Shown piece by piece: positions 24,127 through 38,800 of a DNA stretch of 64,000 nt. Both the position numbers and the translations under genes were made by a program. This stretch comes from Rhabdornis inornatus. Taxonomy: Eukaryota; Chordata; Aves; Passeriformes; Rhabdornithidae. The stretch spans positions 1,992,471 to 2,056,470 of the forward strand of contig VWZS01003373.1 of assembly GCA_013397075.1 (NCBI GenBank), in the 5' to 3' direction. The notes beneath the pieces are model-generated. The model saw only the letters and a program-made list of their open reading frames with translations, was not told the origin of the DNA and searched no databases. Numbering within the stretch: position 1 is the first letter of the stretch; every line of letters begins with the position of its first letter.

Positions 24127-27100
24127 CATAAAGCTGATTGGCTTGCTGCAAGGGAAGGATTCTCGATTGGTGGTTTATAATGTGCTGTCCTGAACCACTG
24201 TTCTTGGAGGCTCTGGGTAGTCAGTCACTCCTTGCACAGCTTCAGGCAGCTCTGACCCTTGAGTGCCAAAGGGCTGGTCTGGGCTGAATGAAAATGAAAT
24301 CTGTTTCCTTTCAAAGGATTTCTGTACTGAAGAGAGCACTCTATAACATTTCTTCTAGAAAGCTTCCTGAAGCAGCCAGTGTCTGAAGTTCTGAGTTTAG
24401 GTGGGGCTTTGTGCTCAACTCTTCTGAATCTGCATTAAAAGAACACCCTGTCTTGTTCTTAATAGGCTGCTGGGCATGGTTAAGTAAAATGTATGTTGTC
24501 TGTGCCTTGAAAGGACAGCTATTGTTTGCAATCTTTTCCAGCCCATGGAAATGAGTGGAATGGTATAAAACTTTTGAAAGGGGAAATCTTGCTTTGGCTG
24601 AACGTGTGGGTGTATTTAGCCATGCTGGCTTGGTTTTTACTGTGGTGTAACACTTCTGTGCTCTGTTAGCATAGACTCTTTTACTCCTCCCTGTGGAGTA
24701 ATATGCGGTACTTTTTTTCAAGATTGGCTAATTATTATAATGCATTTATTTTGTTTTGATGAGTCTTTTTTAATTTGTTTTTTAATTTCTTACCTTCAGT
24801 TATAGTAACAAGGCCTTGCTTTAACATCACCCGGAAGTGACGCCTTTTGAGCTTGGTGCAGTTTGCATGGACCTAATGCTGCTTACCAGGACATGCCATT
24901 TTCAGGGTTGCCTTCCATGGCAAGTTCTTCCATCCTAAGGTCTGTAAGACACTGAGTCTGAAAAACATGCTTTTGGAGGTCAGATATCTAGCTTTCAGGA
25001 GGCAGTGCTTACCATCTCCTTTTTGCCTTATTGGCACTTGGGGGCTACAGAAAATTCTTGAGATAAATGAATTTGTCAGTACCATTTACCTGTGTCTCTG
25101 GGTATCTTTTGTACATCTGAACAAGGAGTAGTGGTGTCCAGCTGTGCACTCTTGTGTGTGGGCATTTTGTTTTTAAAAAGGTTTGGTATAAGGGTCACTG
25201 CAAAATCAGAAGGTATTGATAGGACGTTGTTTTTATAGCATCTTAAAAACCTGCTTTTTGAAGTATCTAAAATAAGGAGTTTGCCTGTATCTCTAACATT
25301 TGTTGAATTCTCACAGACTTCTAACTTAAGCCTTCTTAAAAATAAATGTGTAAATATTTACATGATATGTTTTTCAGTGAGTGTCCTCCCGTGACTCTTG
25401 CTGCATACCGTCCAATCCACCTATTACAGGATATAGTTAGTAATATGTTGAACCTCTGCTGTTACTCTATATTAAGTATGATAATAATGTAATTTTTGCA
25501 TTAATAAATAAAAAACTTGAAACTCTGTTTATTTGAAACACCTTTTTTTATTTTAATGTTTGGATGCAGAAAAAAGGACAAGTTGTGTGCAGTTCAGTGA
25601 CCAACTTTTGTAGGGATACAAAGGGAAAAAGCTAGAACATAAAATCTGCAGTGTCTTGTTATTTGAAGTTTGAGACCTTTCTGTCAATTAGGCTTTTTTA
25701 TATAGGAGTCATAAAATGTGTATAAAGGCTGCACATATAAAACTTCTTTTCCAAAAAAAAGGAAACTGCATCAGTATGATAGGTAAAAGGAACTTGTCTT
25801 CCTATTTTTAATAAACTTATAAGGGGAAAGTTGATCTTCTCTTTCGTTTTCCCTACCTGGGGCTGGGCTGTCAGCTTGCAGAAATTTGCTAATTGCATAA
25901 TTGGTGTTTTGAATTATGTTTTAACTCTGCAGAAAGCTTTCTTGCGGTTGAGTATTCTGTGATGTGTTACAGCTAAAGAAAACGTTTTCAAAGCTTAAAA
26001 ATGACTAGTAAAAAATTGTCCACCAGTCATGTGGAAAAATTTGAAATCAAGAAGACTGTACTTTTGAACACAGAAATTGAAGGTTAAGCCTGGATGCCCT
26101 AACTTGCATAACTTTTAAAGACTTAAGCTCCAGGCATAAACAAAACAATCCGTCCAAAGTAGCACTCGGTGCAGATTAGAGAATTGCTTGAGGGGAACTT
26201 GCACAGTAGTGGTAGTATCATGTTGACATGTCACTGGCCTCCCTTGGATCCAGAGGTCAGTAGGAACGATTCAAAAGTAGGAGAAATTAGTGGCATGACA
26301 CCATGAAAATGGTAAGGTATTGGGAGGCTGATTAAAACTGAATATTTTGCTCTGGTACTTGGGTTTTTCCCCACTCAGTTTCTCCACTGTGCAGGTGGCC
26401 AAAATGTTTGGAGGGAAGTCCTTTTGCTTTGTGGAGTGTGTTCGTTTTTCCTGGGAGACCCTTTGAGGAAAAAGGTTCTTGTGGCCTGCCTGGCGGACAA
26501 AGCAAGCAGAGCACCAGATAGAAAACTGCAGTGGGAAGAAGTCAGATCTTTTGGAGTTCCATATTTCTTCTAGGTATCTGGGTGGTATTTGTGCCACGAG
26601 GACTTTTTGGGGAGGGGTTAAAAGAGCCTCATTTTGGGCAGTATTGTAATGCTGAGGTTTGTCTGAAATGATCAGGTTGTGTAAGCTGGCTGGTTACTGA
26701 GTAAGCTGCCCAGTTACTATCTAGTGTTGCTGTATGAAATAGCTATGTAACTGCTTCTGCAGCAATTCTGTTGTCAGGCATGTGAAATGCTCACGCAGAG
26801 TTGACTTCCAGAGTAGAACATGTTGGCTATAAAATACGGATTTTAAAACACAAATTAAAAACGGGTGGTTGTTGCACTAATCAGATGTGCTTGCTTATAT
26901 TTAAGACAGATGTATTATGAGAGATACAAGAAAGTCTGTTCTGTGTCTGCATTGTAGTGCTGGGTGTGTTCTGTGCTTATGTGTTCTCCCAGAATGGTGG
27001 CTAGAGAATAGCCTACTTGGCTAACAGGGTAGCTTGGGCAGCTGTTTTTTAATAGGAGGATTGTGTGTGTTCAGACACTGTTTTGGAAGAAGCTGGATTT

Positions 27101-28077
27101 TTTGGTTCGAATTTCTGGAACAATGCTTTATTGCCTTCCTTGAAATTCACCTTCAGACTATAGCCAAAATGAATTAGTGGCTGTTACCTGTTCTTATCAT
27201 AAGATTCTAGTGCTAAGAGAGAAACATCTTTAAGCATCAAGATTAATTGGGGGAGGGGGAAAGAAAAAGGGAATGTATGTGTTGCCTTGTCCCTTTTTCC
27301 TCACTGGTCTCCATGATGAGCTCTGTTTCTAGAAGGAAGTGCTCTTCTAAGGCTGTATTAAGGTGTTCATGTATAATGGGAAAAGAAACATGCATTGTAC
27401 TGATCCCCTCAAAAGTGTAGCATGTACTGGAGTTCCATGTTCTTCTCCTTGAATGTAGGTGCCTATCACGGAAAAGGGCTGCTTCAGGTAATTGAGAATA
27501 GAATTTCCAGAGTTGGTGTTGAGGTGACTTTAGATGCTAGCAAAATTAAGTTTGGGAGGATTTGATCTACGCCTGCGTACTTGGGGTTGAACACAGTCCA
27601 AAACTCGGTGCTTTCATCCTATCTAACACAAGGTTGTTTCAGCCATCTCTCAACTGAGAACTGAAGTGTAAGGAAAATAAATGTGATTTGACTCTGAGAT
27701 AGACATACCCCGAAAAAATGCTAATTTACGAAGTTTCTCCACTACTTTTTGTAATGAGATTTTCAGAATTTGCCTTGGAGACAAATGAGCTGTGCAGGGA
27801 GAAAAGGAGACATTAGTTTGTGCATATTATACTCTTTCCTAGATGCTTAGCATTGCTCCTCAGTGCTGCACCACTTCTTAGCAGTTAAGATCTTTCCTGT
27901 TTAAAACTGTGGTTTTGAAGTTTTTTCTCCTAGAGAAGAAATGGATGTGACGTTTTTCTGCTGTCGGTGGGATGAGTTCTACCCCATTAAATATAGCTTC
28001 AGAGGTGTCTGCCAGGGTGTTCCTCCTACAACGTTCTTGAATAAGCCAGTCTGCTTTCATGTATTTGAGTAGCTACC

Positions 28078-28160
28078 CTGCTGCTCTGCTTCCTCACTCC
28101 CATCAGGATCTTGAGCTCCAGTGTCTCATGGTCACCACAAGTACAGTTGCTTTTGACTGT
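28078..28160. mobile_element. Possible short CR1 internal fragment
   Basis: CTCACTCCCATCAGGATCTTGAGCTCCAGTGTCTCATGGTCACC resembles a conserved internal stretch that I recall from bird CR1 copies. The similarity is judged by eye over about 50-80 bp, with no 3' terminus present. Orientation is uncertain. Confidence 0.35.
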
Positions 28161-31100
28161 TGTAAGCCCAGACAGCTGCTTTTTAGTCAATAACAAATAA
28201 AGCTGTAAAGGATAGGAAAATGTGTATTAAAACTTCCCTGAAGTGACTGAATCTGGAAAGTCAGATTTTATATCTGAGTTTTGTGGGTGTTTCTGCTATC
28301 CCTGCTTGAAGAAACAGCTCTGAAAGAATTTAAATATCAGATTTGCTTGCAGATTTGCTCTCTTTAATGTTTAGCTACTGTCATAGATCTACCGCCTGCA
28401 TCTAATAGCTCACTTCTGCTGTTTCTTTTCGCCAGAATTACAGGAAGTAATTGGTGACTAATTTCATGTTTTACTTACTCTTCTCTCCCTTGTCCCTCAG
28501 TGTAGTTTTGGTTTCTTATACAGTGTCTAAGGCCGTTGAAGTGTACCAGAACAGTGCTAGGAGGGAAAATTGGGTGACTTCCTGAAATGTAGTAATGGAG
28601 GGGGAAAATGTGTAGCACCCTGCCACTGTATCTATCTCAGAATGGGTAGAATAATGTGTGTATATATCTATGGAGGAGCAAAAATACAGGTGTAAAACTG
28701 CAATGTTATAATCAGGTGACTTTGGTTGCCTTACTCATGCTTAGGTCTCTGACCTTTTTGAGTCATCCAGGAACACATAATTCTTCTGTTGCTGCAGAGA
28801 CAGCCTTTTATGATAAGTAAGTTATGTAGATAGTGGGGAGCTTGGAATACTTTGGATGTTAGACTTCAGGGAGGGGACCTAAAGTCTTTCCTGTAAGAAA
28901 AGAGGGAAAAGGTTCAATTTCATAAGTAGTGCTATAGGTATTAATAAGACTTTATGTGGTTTCTGGATTTTGTTTTATTCCATGGTTTGTCTAATTTGGT
29001 TTATCTTTTTTATCTAGGTATCTTCTGTCTGTAGAGTATGATGGCAGGTATCTCACAGTAAACTTGTCTCTAATTAGACTTGAATTTTTGTTCAAAGGCC
29101 CAACAAAGTGAAATATATTTTACTGTCTTTTTTTTTCTGCTGGACTCACTTGGAGATTAAAATATTTGTGTTACCCATGTGACAGAGCAAGTGCGTCTTT
29201 GTGGCTGTGGACCCAGGAGGAGACTCCAAAACGTTTCCAATGGGGTTCTAAATTTCTGTTATGTTCATAAAACATTGTTTTAAGTGGGATGAAACTAATT
29301 GGTGGGTGAGTGATGACTTTGGCCAGCTAAAGGGATGAGTCCACTCATGAGACTGCATGAAAAACTCATGAGTTGGAAAGAAGTAAATTGTTCTAATCAA
29401 AGGTTGCATAGGAGGTGAAGGCACTGCAAGCAAAAGCCAATGGGTATGGTACTTGAGTTTTTGAAGATAGACTTACTTCTCACAGATGAGCTGTGTCTGT
29501 ATGGAAGTTGGCTGAATATAGTGCAGGAAGCATTAGAGGCAGAATTAGACCAGACTGTTGAGGCTTTTCCAAGAACAGAAAGCAAGGGGAGTACCATTTG
29601 TATGTGTGGAGCTGGGGAAAATGGGGTGCTGGATTAAACAGATCTAGCTCAGAGGTGTTGCTAGAGTTTTAAGAACTTGTCTGTGAGGTTAGACCTCTGG
29701 GTGCTCTCTCAGGCACCCACCTGTCAGGTTAATTTCTTCTTTAAAAAGCCAAGCAGCTAATAGTGGTGGGTCTTTTACCCAGATTTATATGTGTAAAGGC
29801 TATCTAATAATAAACAGTAAGCTCATAACTTAGATTGTGAAAGATGCATGTTAGTGAGAAAAATATCTTTCCAGGTTTGTAATGTTTGTATTGCTGAATT
29901 GGAAATCAGGTCTCTTGTGAATTAGAAGTTAAGATTCATTAGCAACTCTGCACGGAAAGAGTTTTCCATATATTTTCTTGTCCAAATTAGTACATTTGTG
30001 TGCAAAATTGCTTTCAAGCTGTTTTAAGCAAAACTTTCTATGTCAGTGGATTAATTTCTTGATATTTTTAGAATATGGTATTTTGCCTTTAAAAGATATT
30101 AACTATTTCAGAGTTGAAGAACAAGGATCCCAAGGAGATTTGAAATAACTTTGTGGAACATTGGCAAACCTTGTAAAAGCATTCTGCTGCTTTTGCAGCA
30201 ATAATTCAATCTGCAAGGCTCATTCTCCAGCTTGTGGCTGTTGTAGGTCCTCTCCTATTCTGCAGCTGTTTTATTGAAGTAAGGGAGTTGAGAGGTGTGC
30301 CATGAATCATTTGTATTGAAGTCCACTACACCTTATCTGTTGCAGCTTCTCCTGTAGACTACTTTTTCTTCATTTTTGCTGCTAAATAATAAAAAAAAAA
30401 GGAGATGGAGTTTAATAGCAGAATCTTCAATGGTATGGTCTAGAAAAGTAACTTTGCATTCTTACAGAAAGCACTACATATTATATGACTTCTCTAGATG
30501 ACACTGTCCATGTAGCTTTTAATACATAATATTAGTAGGGAAGTGCCTTTTACTTTGGTTTTCAATTATGTAAATAATATCCTTGTCAGAAATGGAGGCT
30601 AAATCCATGTGGATTGGGATTTACTTCCAAGTAGTTACTCTTTGTTTTGTCTTAAAAATGTTATGCATATTCTTTAAAACAGCTTACACAACTTTTATTG
30701 AGAGGTTCTGTAATCTTGATAAGGATGTGTTTAAGATTTATCTTACTTTGGATAGCATGAGTAAGCACAGTGTCTTCTGTAAGTTTGGGTAAATACATCG
30801 TAGATAAACCAGTTGTGTTTCATTAGTTTTCAGAATTGTGTATTCACTGTGATAGAAATGACACTGGCTTTATTTGATAGTTTTGATAGTAACAATCTTT
30901 AATTACAGGTGAATTCAGTCTTTATTTATGAAAATGTGAAAAACTTTTAAACTTTTATTTATGAAAAACTCAAAACATATCCAACACTTGAATATGTGTA
31001 GGTTGAAGTACTTGTGTGCCTGCTTTTTCTAGCTAAAAAGTTGTCCAAAAATATGCCTACCTGTATCTGTTTGCAGTATATGAAGCTTAATTCATATCTG

Positions 31101-32612
31101 GGATGGTGCCAGAAAACATTCTTAGATTGGTGCTCACTGACGTCTGTGACTAAACAAAAATCAATTTTAATTGTGATGTATAACTGAGTGCAGAAATCTG
31201 TCTTCGGTTTGGCATTTTATTTTCTGAGTAAGGCAACCTGTGTATTCTATTTGAAGAAGTACAGAAGACTGGCACCTTATCAATGCCCTGTTGCAGTAGT
31301 TTTGTTCAATTTGTATCTGTATTCCAAAGTAATAAGCCAATATTACAGCAAACATTGAGGATTAACATCTAAAATACTATAAATCCATTTGCCATACAGA
31401 ATTAATACTTTTCTTTATACACGTGATTAAAATCTTCCTTTTAAATGTGACTCCTAATGTCTGAGATGATGGTTGTTCCCTGCTAATTTCCTTAATGCCT
31501 TAGCAAAGGCTTAGATGGGCAGTTTTATCTGATGCTGCCCTTAACATAAATTACTCCATCAGGGACTTAATGTAAACATAAAAATAGGGAGTCCTGGCTG
31601 CCAGCCCCTGCTGGGTTAAAATCTGAATGCATTTCATGGGCTTGTAAGCTGAGGAGTTTTCAGGAAGACCAGAAATTGAATTGAAGGGGTGTTATTTATT
31701 TAAAAGAGAAGAATAAACAGTATTTTGAAGGTGCTATTGTGCAAATTTTTAAGTTCTTGAGAGAATGCTTAAGCTTTTCTGTTTAGTGGTGAACATAATT
31801 GATTCACCTTCTCATTGCGCAAAACATAATTCAATTATGGCAGGAGCAAACATTGTCTCCAGAGATGCAAGCTTGAGTGGATATGTGAGATCCTGGCCAT
31901 CATCCAGCAAATGATGCCATTACTTCTCCTTCTTCTGGTGCTTAAAACCAGAGTCCCTCTGTGGGAATTAATGCAAAAAAAGCAGAGGGTGAAGTTGTCT
32001 ATTCAATTTTAGATGCCTCGATAAGGCATTGCTGTCAGTTTAAAAAGCAAGATGGAAGTTTGTTTTTATTTGTGCTCTTTCAGGATGCTTGCTTACTTCT
32101 GTTGGGTAAGCAGAGAGTTAAGGGAATTTTTTTTGGGGTGGGTTTTTTGTGTTTGGTTTCTATTTTCTTTTTTCTGTATGAAAAAGACTTATTTTCTATA
32201 TGAAAAAAAACTGTTTTGGGACCTTTTTTCTAAATTATTCATGGTCTAAATATATTTGACATATTTACCAGAATGGTTTTGTTGCAAGAATGTAATGCAG
32301 TAATGAACGTGGTATTCTCTCTTGTCTTAGCACTTCAGCTGCAGGTCTGTGAGAGTTTTGTTTAGGTATTTAGTTGTTGTTAATTCCTAGAAAGAACCAG
32401 GTTTGAGATTCTTGACTTGAGAATACAAATGTTGAGGCTTATTTCAGAAAGACTTGTGAATCTTTTAAGCAGAACGGTTACTGTCCTCTTCTACAGTACT
32501 TCTGTTGTGTCTCTTAGTCCATTTTATCTGCTGAAACGAGCAGAATGGCAGAAGCATGACAAACGCAGGCTGCAACAGACATTTTGGGTTTTCCTTAATT
32601 AAAAAACCCAAA

Positions 32613-32765
32613 GCAGAGATCATGCTATGACTTAGGTCAGGAGGGATCTCTGGGTCTCAGCTGGTGTCACTTCCAACTCAGAGCACATCAGGTCTGGTTA
32701 GATTAGATTATTCAAGGTTTTACTTGATGAAGTTTGGAACTATTTCCATGGAAATGGTGCAGCCT
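32613..32765 (-). mobile_element. Degraded CR1 LINE 3' end, antisense
   Basis: ATGACTTAGGTCAGGAGGGATCTCTGGG, then CCAACTCAGAGCA and TTAGATTAGATTATTCAAGGTTTT, follow in order the usual antisense CR1 3' end (ATGGTTTAGGTTGGAAGGGACC, CCAACCTCC, CAGAGCAGG, AGATTGCCCAGGG) with many substitutions and small indels. It looks old. Weak similarity to more internal CR1 sequence (CATCCAGGAGGACTGGCTC and GTGCTGACAGACC) near 33.02-33.06 kb suggests the insertion may once have reached that far. Confidence 0.6.
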
Positions 32766-35700
32766 GCAGTTGAGCTTCGTACCACTGATTACAAGCCTTG
32801 AACCTGGTGTTAATAACCTCTTGGTTCATATCACTAAATGAGGATGCCACAGGAAATGAAGCAAAAGGTGTTGCAAAGATGGCAGTGAGAAATATCCACT
32901 GCTTTTTCTTTGCCTTTACGTGTGCCTTCTTGTGTCCCTTGAATACACTCAGGTTGGTTGAGTGCAGTCTAAGCTCATCCCAGTCACATCCTTGTTGTTC
33001 AGGTACCCAGAAATAGCATCCAGGAGGACTGGCTCTGTTGTGACTTTGGTTGTGCTGACAGACCCCAGATCTTGTTTCTTACAGAGGGACATGCTGTTTG
33101 CCACCCAGAGAGGATGGTGGGGCTAATGACCTCCAGACCTCTGCTCCAGCCATTGTCTGAGATCTTAATCCAGTGCAATTGCCAGTGAACCTGGGACTGG
33201 CTATTGCAGTTTATGCTGCTGGCACCTGGAACTTCCCAAAATCTGTACTTTCTGGCCTACAGATCTGACCATTAATTCACATGTGTAGTTCCTTACTCAG
33301 ACACTATTTAGACTCAGTTTTTTTTCTGAGAAATTACTTCAGAACAGCAGCAGTCTTGTCTTGAGCATCTCATTTTAATGGTGTTTTGGCTCACTGAGGA
33401 GATAAATCTTGTATGGATTTAGTAGGGAGCCATAGTTCTCTCATAAAACTTCAGGAGCTGAATTTTTAAGTGCAGAAGTAGTTTGTTTTGGACCTGCAAT
33501 AAAACATAGAGAGTGCACTTGTTTAAAGATCTTATGTCTCTATATACTGCTGCAAATGGTAGCTTCTATTAGAAATACAAAATTGAAATTGTACCTGTTT
33601 TTAGAAGGTTTTAGTAAGAGCTGTAGCTGCAGGTCGTTTGGCTCTAAGTGTATTTCTTCATAGGAAAAGCCAAAATACAGACGATTGTCTCCTGAAGCTA
33701 TGAGTGTTCTCTGGCAGGAAGTTGCTAAGCAAGAGAGTTCTTAGATCTTGGAATTTTTGGTGGAAGGAAAAGTTTAGCTGGGAAAATCTGACTTCTACTT
33801 AAAATATGTTTTTAGTGTTAAATAATTATGTTATTGGTGCCATTGTTATGGCCATCTATTGTAAAGTATAAACACTGGAAAGGGAAATAGAATTGTTACT
33901 TCTGTGCCCGAGCTGAAACTTTTGAGATAGAGAAATTAGCCTTGACTAAGGGGGTACTGTGATTATTCAGAATTTGTAAGCTTGCTTAAACTTGTGTTTG
34001 TATTTCTGGTGGTTTGGAAAAATTGGTTTGCCTTTGTGAATATACTTCTGGCTTCAGGGGTCAAACTTTCGAAACTGAGCATGAGTGACTTGAACAGTGC
34101 TTGTTTAGTCTATTTGTGCTGCTATGGTTGAGATTGTAATTACATGTTCAATCCAGTGTGCCCTTCTGGAAAAGTATGTGTTGCTGTTCTGCACGAGTCC
34201 AAACAAGTATTTGTATTCAGCTAATTGCATTCCTTCAGCCAATGTGCAGTCTTTAAAAATTAGAATCTTAAATATACTTACCAGAGTAAATTAAGTAGCA
34301 CAGTTAGTCTCCTCAATTGGAACAGAATTTATTTAGAAATAATGTTTATAAATGTTTTACGCATGTTTCTGTAATAGAGGAAAGTGTGAAGTATGTACTG
34401 ATGTTATTTGAATTTCTTACTATTTCTTGGTGGGAAGATGGGACAGAAATCTTCCAAGCATGGGATAGATGCTGCTTTTTTTTTTTTATTTCCCATATAT
34501 CAGTGTTGCCCTACTCTCCTCTGCAGAAGCTAAGGGCATACAAGTAAAGAGAGAACTGGGAGCTCACACCAGTCTAACTACAGTTTTTCAGTCTTATTCT
34601 TAATGTAAACAAGGTAGCTCTTAAAATGTTACATGTTGTTTTAGAAGATGGAGTCTGATTTTTGTAGAACCTGCCAGGCAGTGTGGAATAACAGTTTTCT
34701 CAATCTGAGTCCTTATGTGGGTAAATTTGGTAGTGGTTGTAAAATAAAGTGGACATTGAGGCAGGATTTGTTTGAGTGTGTTCAAGTTCCTGATTTACGA
34801 AAGACTAAATCAGCACTGCTCTGGGATGTATGGGGAGAAAAGGAATCTGGGTAAGATGCGGAAAGTTAATAGCTTATGCTTCTTAAAATTTGATATTGAG
34901 CTTCTATGTGGAAAAACATGTGAGACCCCCCCCCAGCAGAAAAAAATGTAAATACAGCATAGACACAGTAATTCTATTGATTATGGACTTCGTGAATTCA
35001 TAACATTGTTTCTGATATTAAACACATATGGATGCTCTTCCTCTTCACAAAGCCTATGCCTCTGCTATATAAGATACAACTTTACTTACTAGCAGTACAC
35101 TACAATGATTTAAGTATTTTACTGCTGCTTATTCTCTGACCAGCTACACCAAATACTTCTTAGGTGAAGCTTGGATAAATGTATGCTCAATTAATAGATT
35201 ACTGGGTGGTTAAATTATGAGTTGTGGGCCAAGTGTTTGTCCTGGTTGCTTGCTTGGGTTTTCACCTGTGATTTCTTACAGTTAGTACTTTAGAGTTCTG
35301 TCTTCAGCATTTTTTTGTACTGTCTGTTCTGTGTGTGATAGGCTTAGATAAATGCTAAATTGTAGTGCTGATGGTAACAAACAGCTATTGTACTCTGCTC
35401 TCCAGAATGAATGTCTGCTGTGTTCTGTAATTACTCTGGGGTAAAAGAGGACACTTGAGTTCTTAAAGTAAGCTATTTTCTGCTGCTTTCCTGGGTAGCA
35501 GTCATCTAGGCTGTAGAGAGTGCTTATGCTGTCACTTCATGCAGAAGAGTGTGATACTGGTTTATTCCAGTCTGCTCTTCCCACTTCGTCTAGCAGAGTC
35601 CTTCAAGTAATGGGAGCTCATGCAAGTTTGTTTTATTGTTGGTTTTGAGAAGGTGTGTGAGGTGAAAAATGGTGTGTAACATTGCCAATAAGAAAGCTAT

Positions 35701-35849
35701 ATTTTAACTCCTTCTGTGGCTGGGACTGACTGAGTATGTATTTCTGTCTGAATGATTGTGTCCCTGTGTCCCTGATGTGTGGTTTCATGTGGAAAAGTGC
35801 TATATTGGGACAGTTGAGCATCCAGACTTCGGGCTCCCAATCATCAATG

Positions 35850-35876
35850 GATGTTGCTCAGTAACTGAGCAACATC
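35850..35876. repeat. Perfect 12-13-bp inverted repeat (hairpin)
   Basis: GATGTTGCTCAG (35850-35861) and CTGAGCAACATC (35865-35876) are exact reverse complements around TAA. The pairing extends to 13 bp if the loop is a single base. It is intronic, with no known function. Confidence 0.85.
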
Positions 35877-38800
35877 ATGATGGATCTGTCTTCCCAGAAA
35901 CAGTTGGGATGTTCAGTCCATATATTCCTTTGGTACCTTAAATCTTGGCCATTCATTTGTGTAGTACTTGGAGCTGCAAGATAGCATGTGGTGTGGGAAA
36001 GGGGAGAACGGTTCTTGATGGCATTCACAACAGCAGTATAATAGGTGGGAATTCGGGTTTCTCTGCTTTGCTTCTGTGGTTTCCTTCCTGAGTTTTTACT
36101 CTGTGCAAGAGCTAGTGGGCATCCATATGGTATGATGGATGCCTACACAGACCAAAATGAATATTTCATCACACCTCCTGAAAGATAATGTGTAGTCTAC
36201 TAAACAGGTTTTTACAGCAAGCAGCTCAGCTTCCTGAAAATATCACAGCTTCCAAGTATTTGTCTCTTTGAAGGAGAGAGGGCTTGGGCTTCAGACTGAA
36301 GCAGAGAAAGGGGTGTAATCTAGTTCTTGCTTGCCAACCTGGGTGGTCAAAGATAAGCTGTAGATCTGATTCTATAACGATGTTTAGTTACTGGGGTCAT
36401 CTAATTCTACTTTTTAGGATTTTTGATGGTAGTTATTTGCCAAGCTTTGGCAATCTGGCGGCTAACTTAGAGGTAAAAGAGATGTCTTGTGATGGAGTGC
36501 TGAATGGGAATTTTTTTTTGTTAGTTTGCTTCGTTGTTAGGAGGTGTGGGGTTCTTTTGGTTTTGTTTGTTTCTGTTTCTCCCCATCCTGGAATGTTCCT
36601 GGAAGTAACATCTTCCCTGTCAGACTGCTTTGTGACAGGGTGAGAACACTGAGAGTGCACTCCCTGGCTGTGGTCTCTAATCACAGCAGCACTGAAATGC
36701 GGATTAGTTACCCTGAGAAGTTACTGACCATAGCGTTGGAAATGCTAGTCCTTGAGAAATGGATGTGGTTTTAGCAAAGGAGGACTAAAAGAACTTTTGG
36801 TGTTCACTAATGTATTTTCTTCTGCCTTCTTTCTCCAAGGGAGGAAATACGATGTTTGACAGGAGGCTGATTTTTCGTACATGGGTCCCTGCTTTTTCCA
36901 GACATTCAAGTGCGGGGAAGCATTGTTGCTCTCATGAGGGTGCTGACAGGAACAGGCACTGTAGGGTGTTCTCCATGCCACTGAACCCTGTGAAAGAGCT
37001 GTGATGGAGGTGTTGAGTGACAGTGCTGGACAAGGTCTATTCCCTTTCCATGGGCTGTCACTGTGGAGTTGTTTGAAGTTCCTTCTGAGAGGAGGCTTGG
37101 GTATTATATTAGGGCAGTTCTGATGCCTCTTGTAGAGGCTGTGCTACACAGCTTTTTGTGATCAGTGTTACAGGCAGCTGAGGTGTCATAGTGGTGTATA
37201 TGAGCTGCAGTTGCTGTCTCTGAAGATGCTTCTGCTTTTGTTTTAGGTAGTCAAAGGCTGACCCTCTCTTTTAAGGTGTATGATTCATACCTACTTTCTT
37301 CTGTTTTGATTGATTTCGTCCTGTGAGTTGAAAAAAGAAATGGAGAAGGCTTTTAAATAAAACACAGACCGTGATGTCTGGATTTACATCCTCTGCAGCA
37401 AATAGCTAAGGTGGCAAAGAAAGAAGGTGGGGTCTTCAAAGCACTTAAAGGACTAAAATGTTTCCATTTTATGGCTTGTACAGTACAGTGAAAACTGGTA
37501 ATGATCCTGCATTTGTTTGCTTTGTCAGACAGCTGTCCTCTTTAAGAGATAGCAATGCAGTTGCTGGTAAAATGGCCAAACTGTATAGTCTTATATTTTC
37601 CATACAGATTATCTGCTTTATTCTGGATTATTTTTAGAAAACCTCAAGAAAAATATTTGAACTACTTTCAGGAAAGATTAAAGCAATTAAATTGTCTTCC
37701 TGTGGAAGAGGTAGGGCTGTATGTGTTTTTAGTGAGGGGAGGAGTGTTAACAGCTTTAGCACTTTGGTATTCTGGTGAAATAAAAATCTGTGAGACAGTA
37801 TGTATTTTACTCTTTCAGTGAAAATATCAAACTTCTGTATCACTTCTCAAGCAACTGAAAATCTTACTGTATATGTAATTGGTGGAAATGTAGCTTGGAA
37901 ACTGTCTTCTTAGAAGATAGCAGCTGTGTCAAACATTGAGCTCCTGGCCCCCCGAGATGCAAGGAGGACTTAGACTGCATATAGGATACAAATCATGCTA
38001 TTTTTATATAGGATGCCTGTGAAAACAAGGATATACTTTTCCTTTATTATTTTATTTAGCTTTTCAAAGGCAATATTGGAGGTTGCAAGTCTGACTTGCT
38101 GGCAGAAGGGAATGAGAAACCATCTTAGTATTGCACCTAAGTTTGAGACTTCTTAGATATCCATTTTATTCCTGTGACTGTGTTCCATTGTTGGACTGTT
38201 TGGTAGGTTGTAGATCTTCATTTCTCAAATGTGTGTGTCCTGTTCCTGTATTTCCATATTCACTTGAGTGTTCAGTAAAGGCTTTGAGGTGTAACCAGCT
38301 TCCTTGGGTGATACGTCTCCAGTGCTGTGTTTTGCCCATATTGGAATCTCATTAACTTCCGTGCGTGGTTTAGGAAGTGACTTAGGCTTCATGAAGGCTT
38401 CAGGTGCCAGTGATAAACTCTTTTGCATGCTCCAGCTGTTGGACTTTGTGTAGACTAAGGGATATTTAATTCTAAAACAAGAGGAGGAGTTGCTGCGTGA
38501 TTTTTGGCTGAATACTTAATGCAGTCGTGCAAAATGAGTGAGCTTGACATGTGTTTATTGTGGAAGAGGATCTCTTGGTATTTATATTGAAGACAGGAAT
38601 TTAAGTCTAGTTTTCTTTACTGCAAAAAATGAAAGTCACTTGCAGGCTTCAGATGAATGATTTTTTTGAATGAGATTTTTTTTTCTAAGCTAGGCTGTTT
38701 CAGGCTATTCTTGGGTTTTTATTGCTTCTGGTGTTTCAAATTGAGACCTTTCATTTGTTGCTAAAGAATCTGTTGTATGGATTTTTAGACTGTGAAAGGG

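Noticed and set aside
33060..33250. GC-richer stretch after CTTGTTTCTTACAG as an exon
   Set aside because: No clear donor and no sustained frame in the needed phase; it lies beside decayed CR1 sequence.
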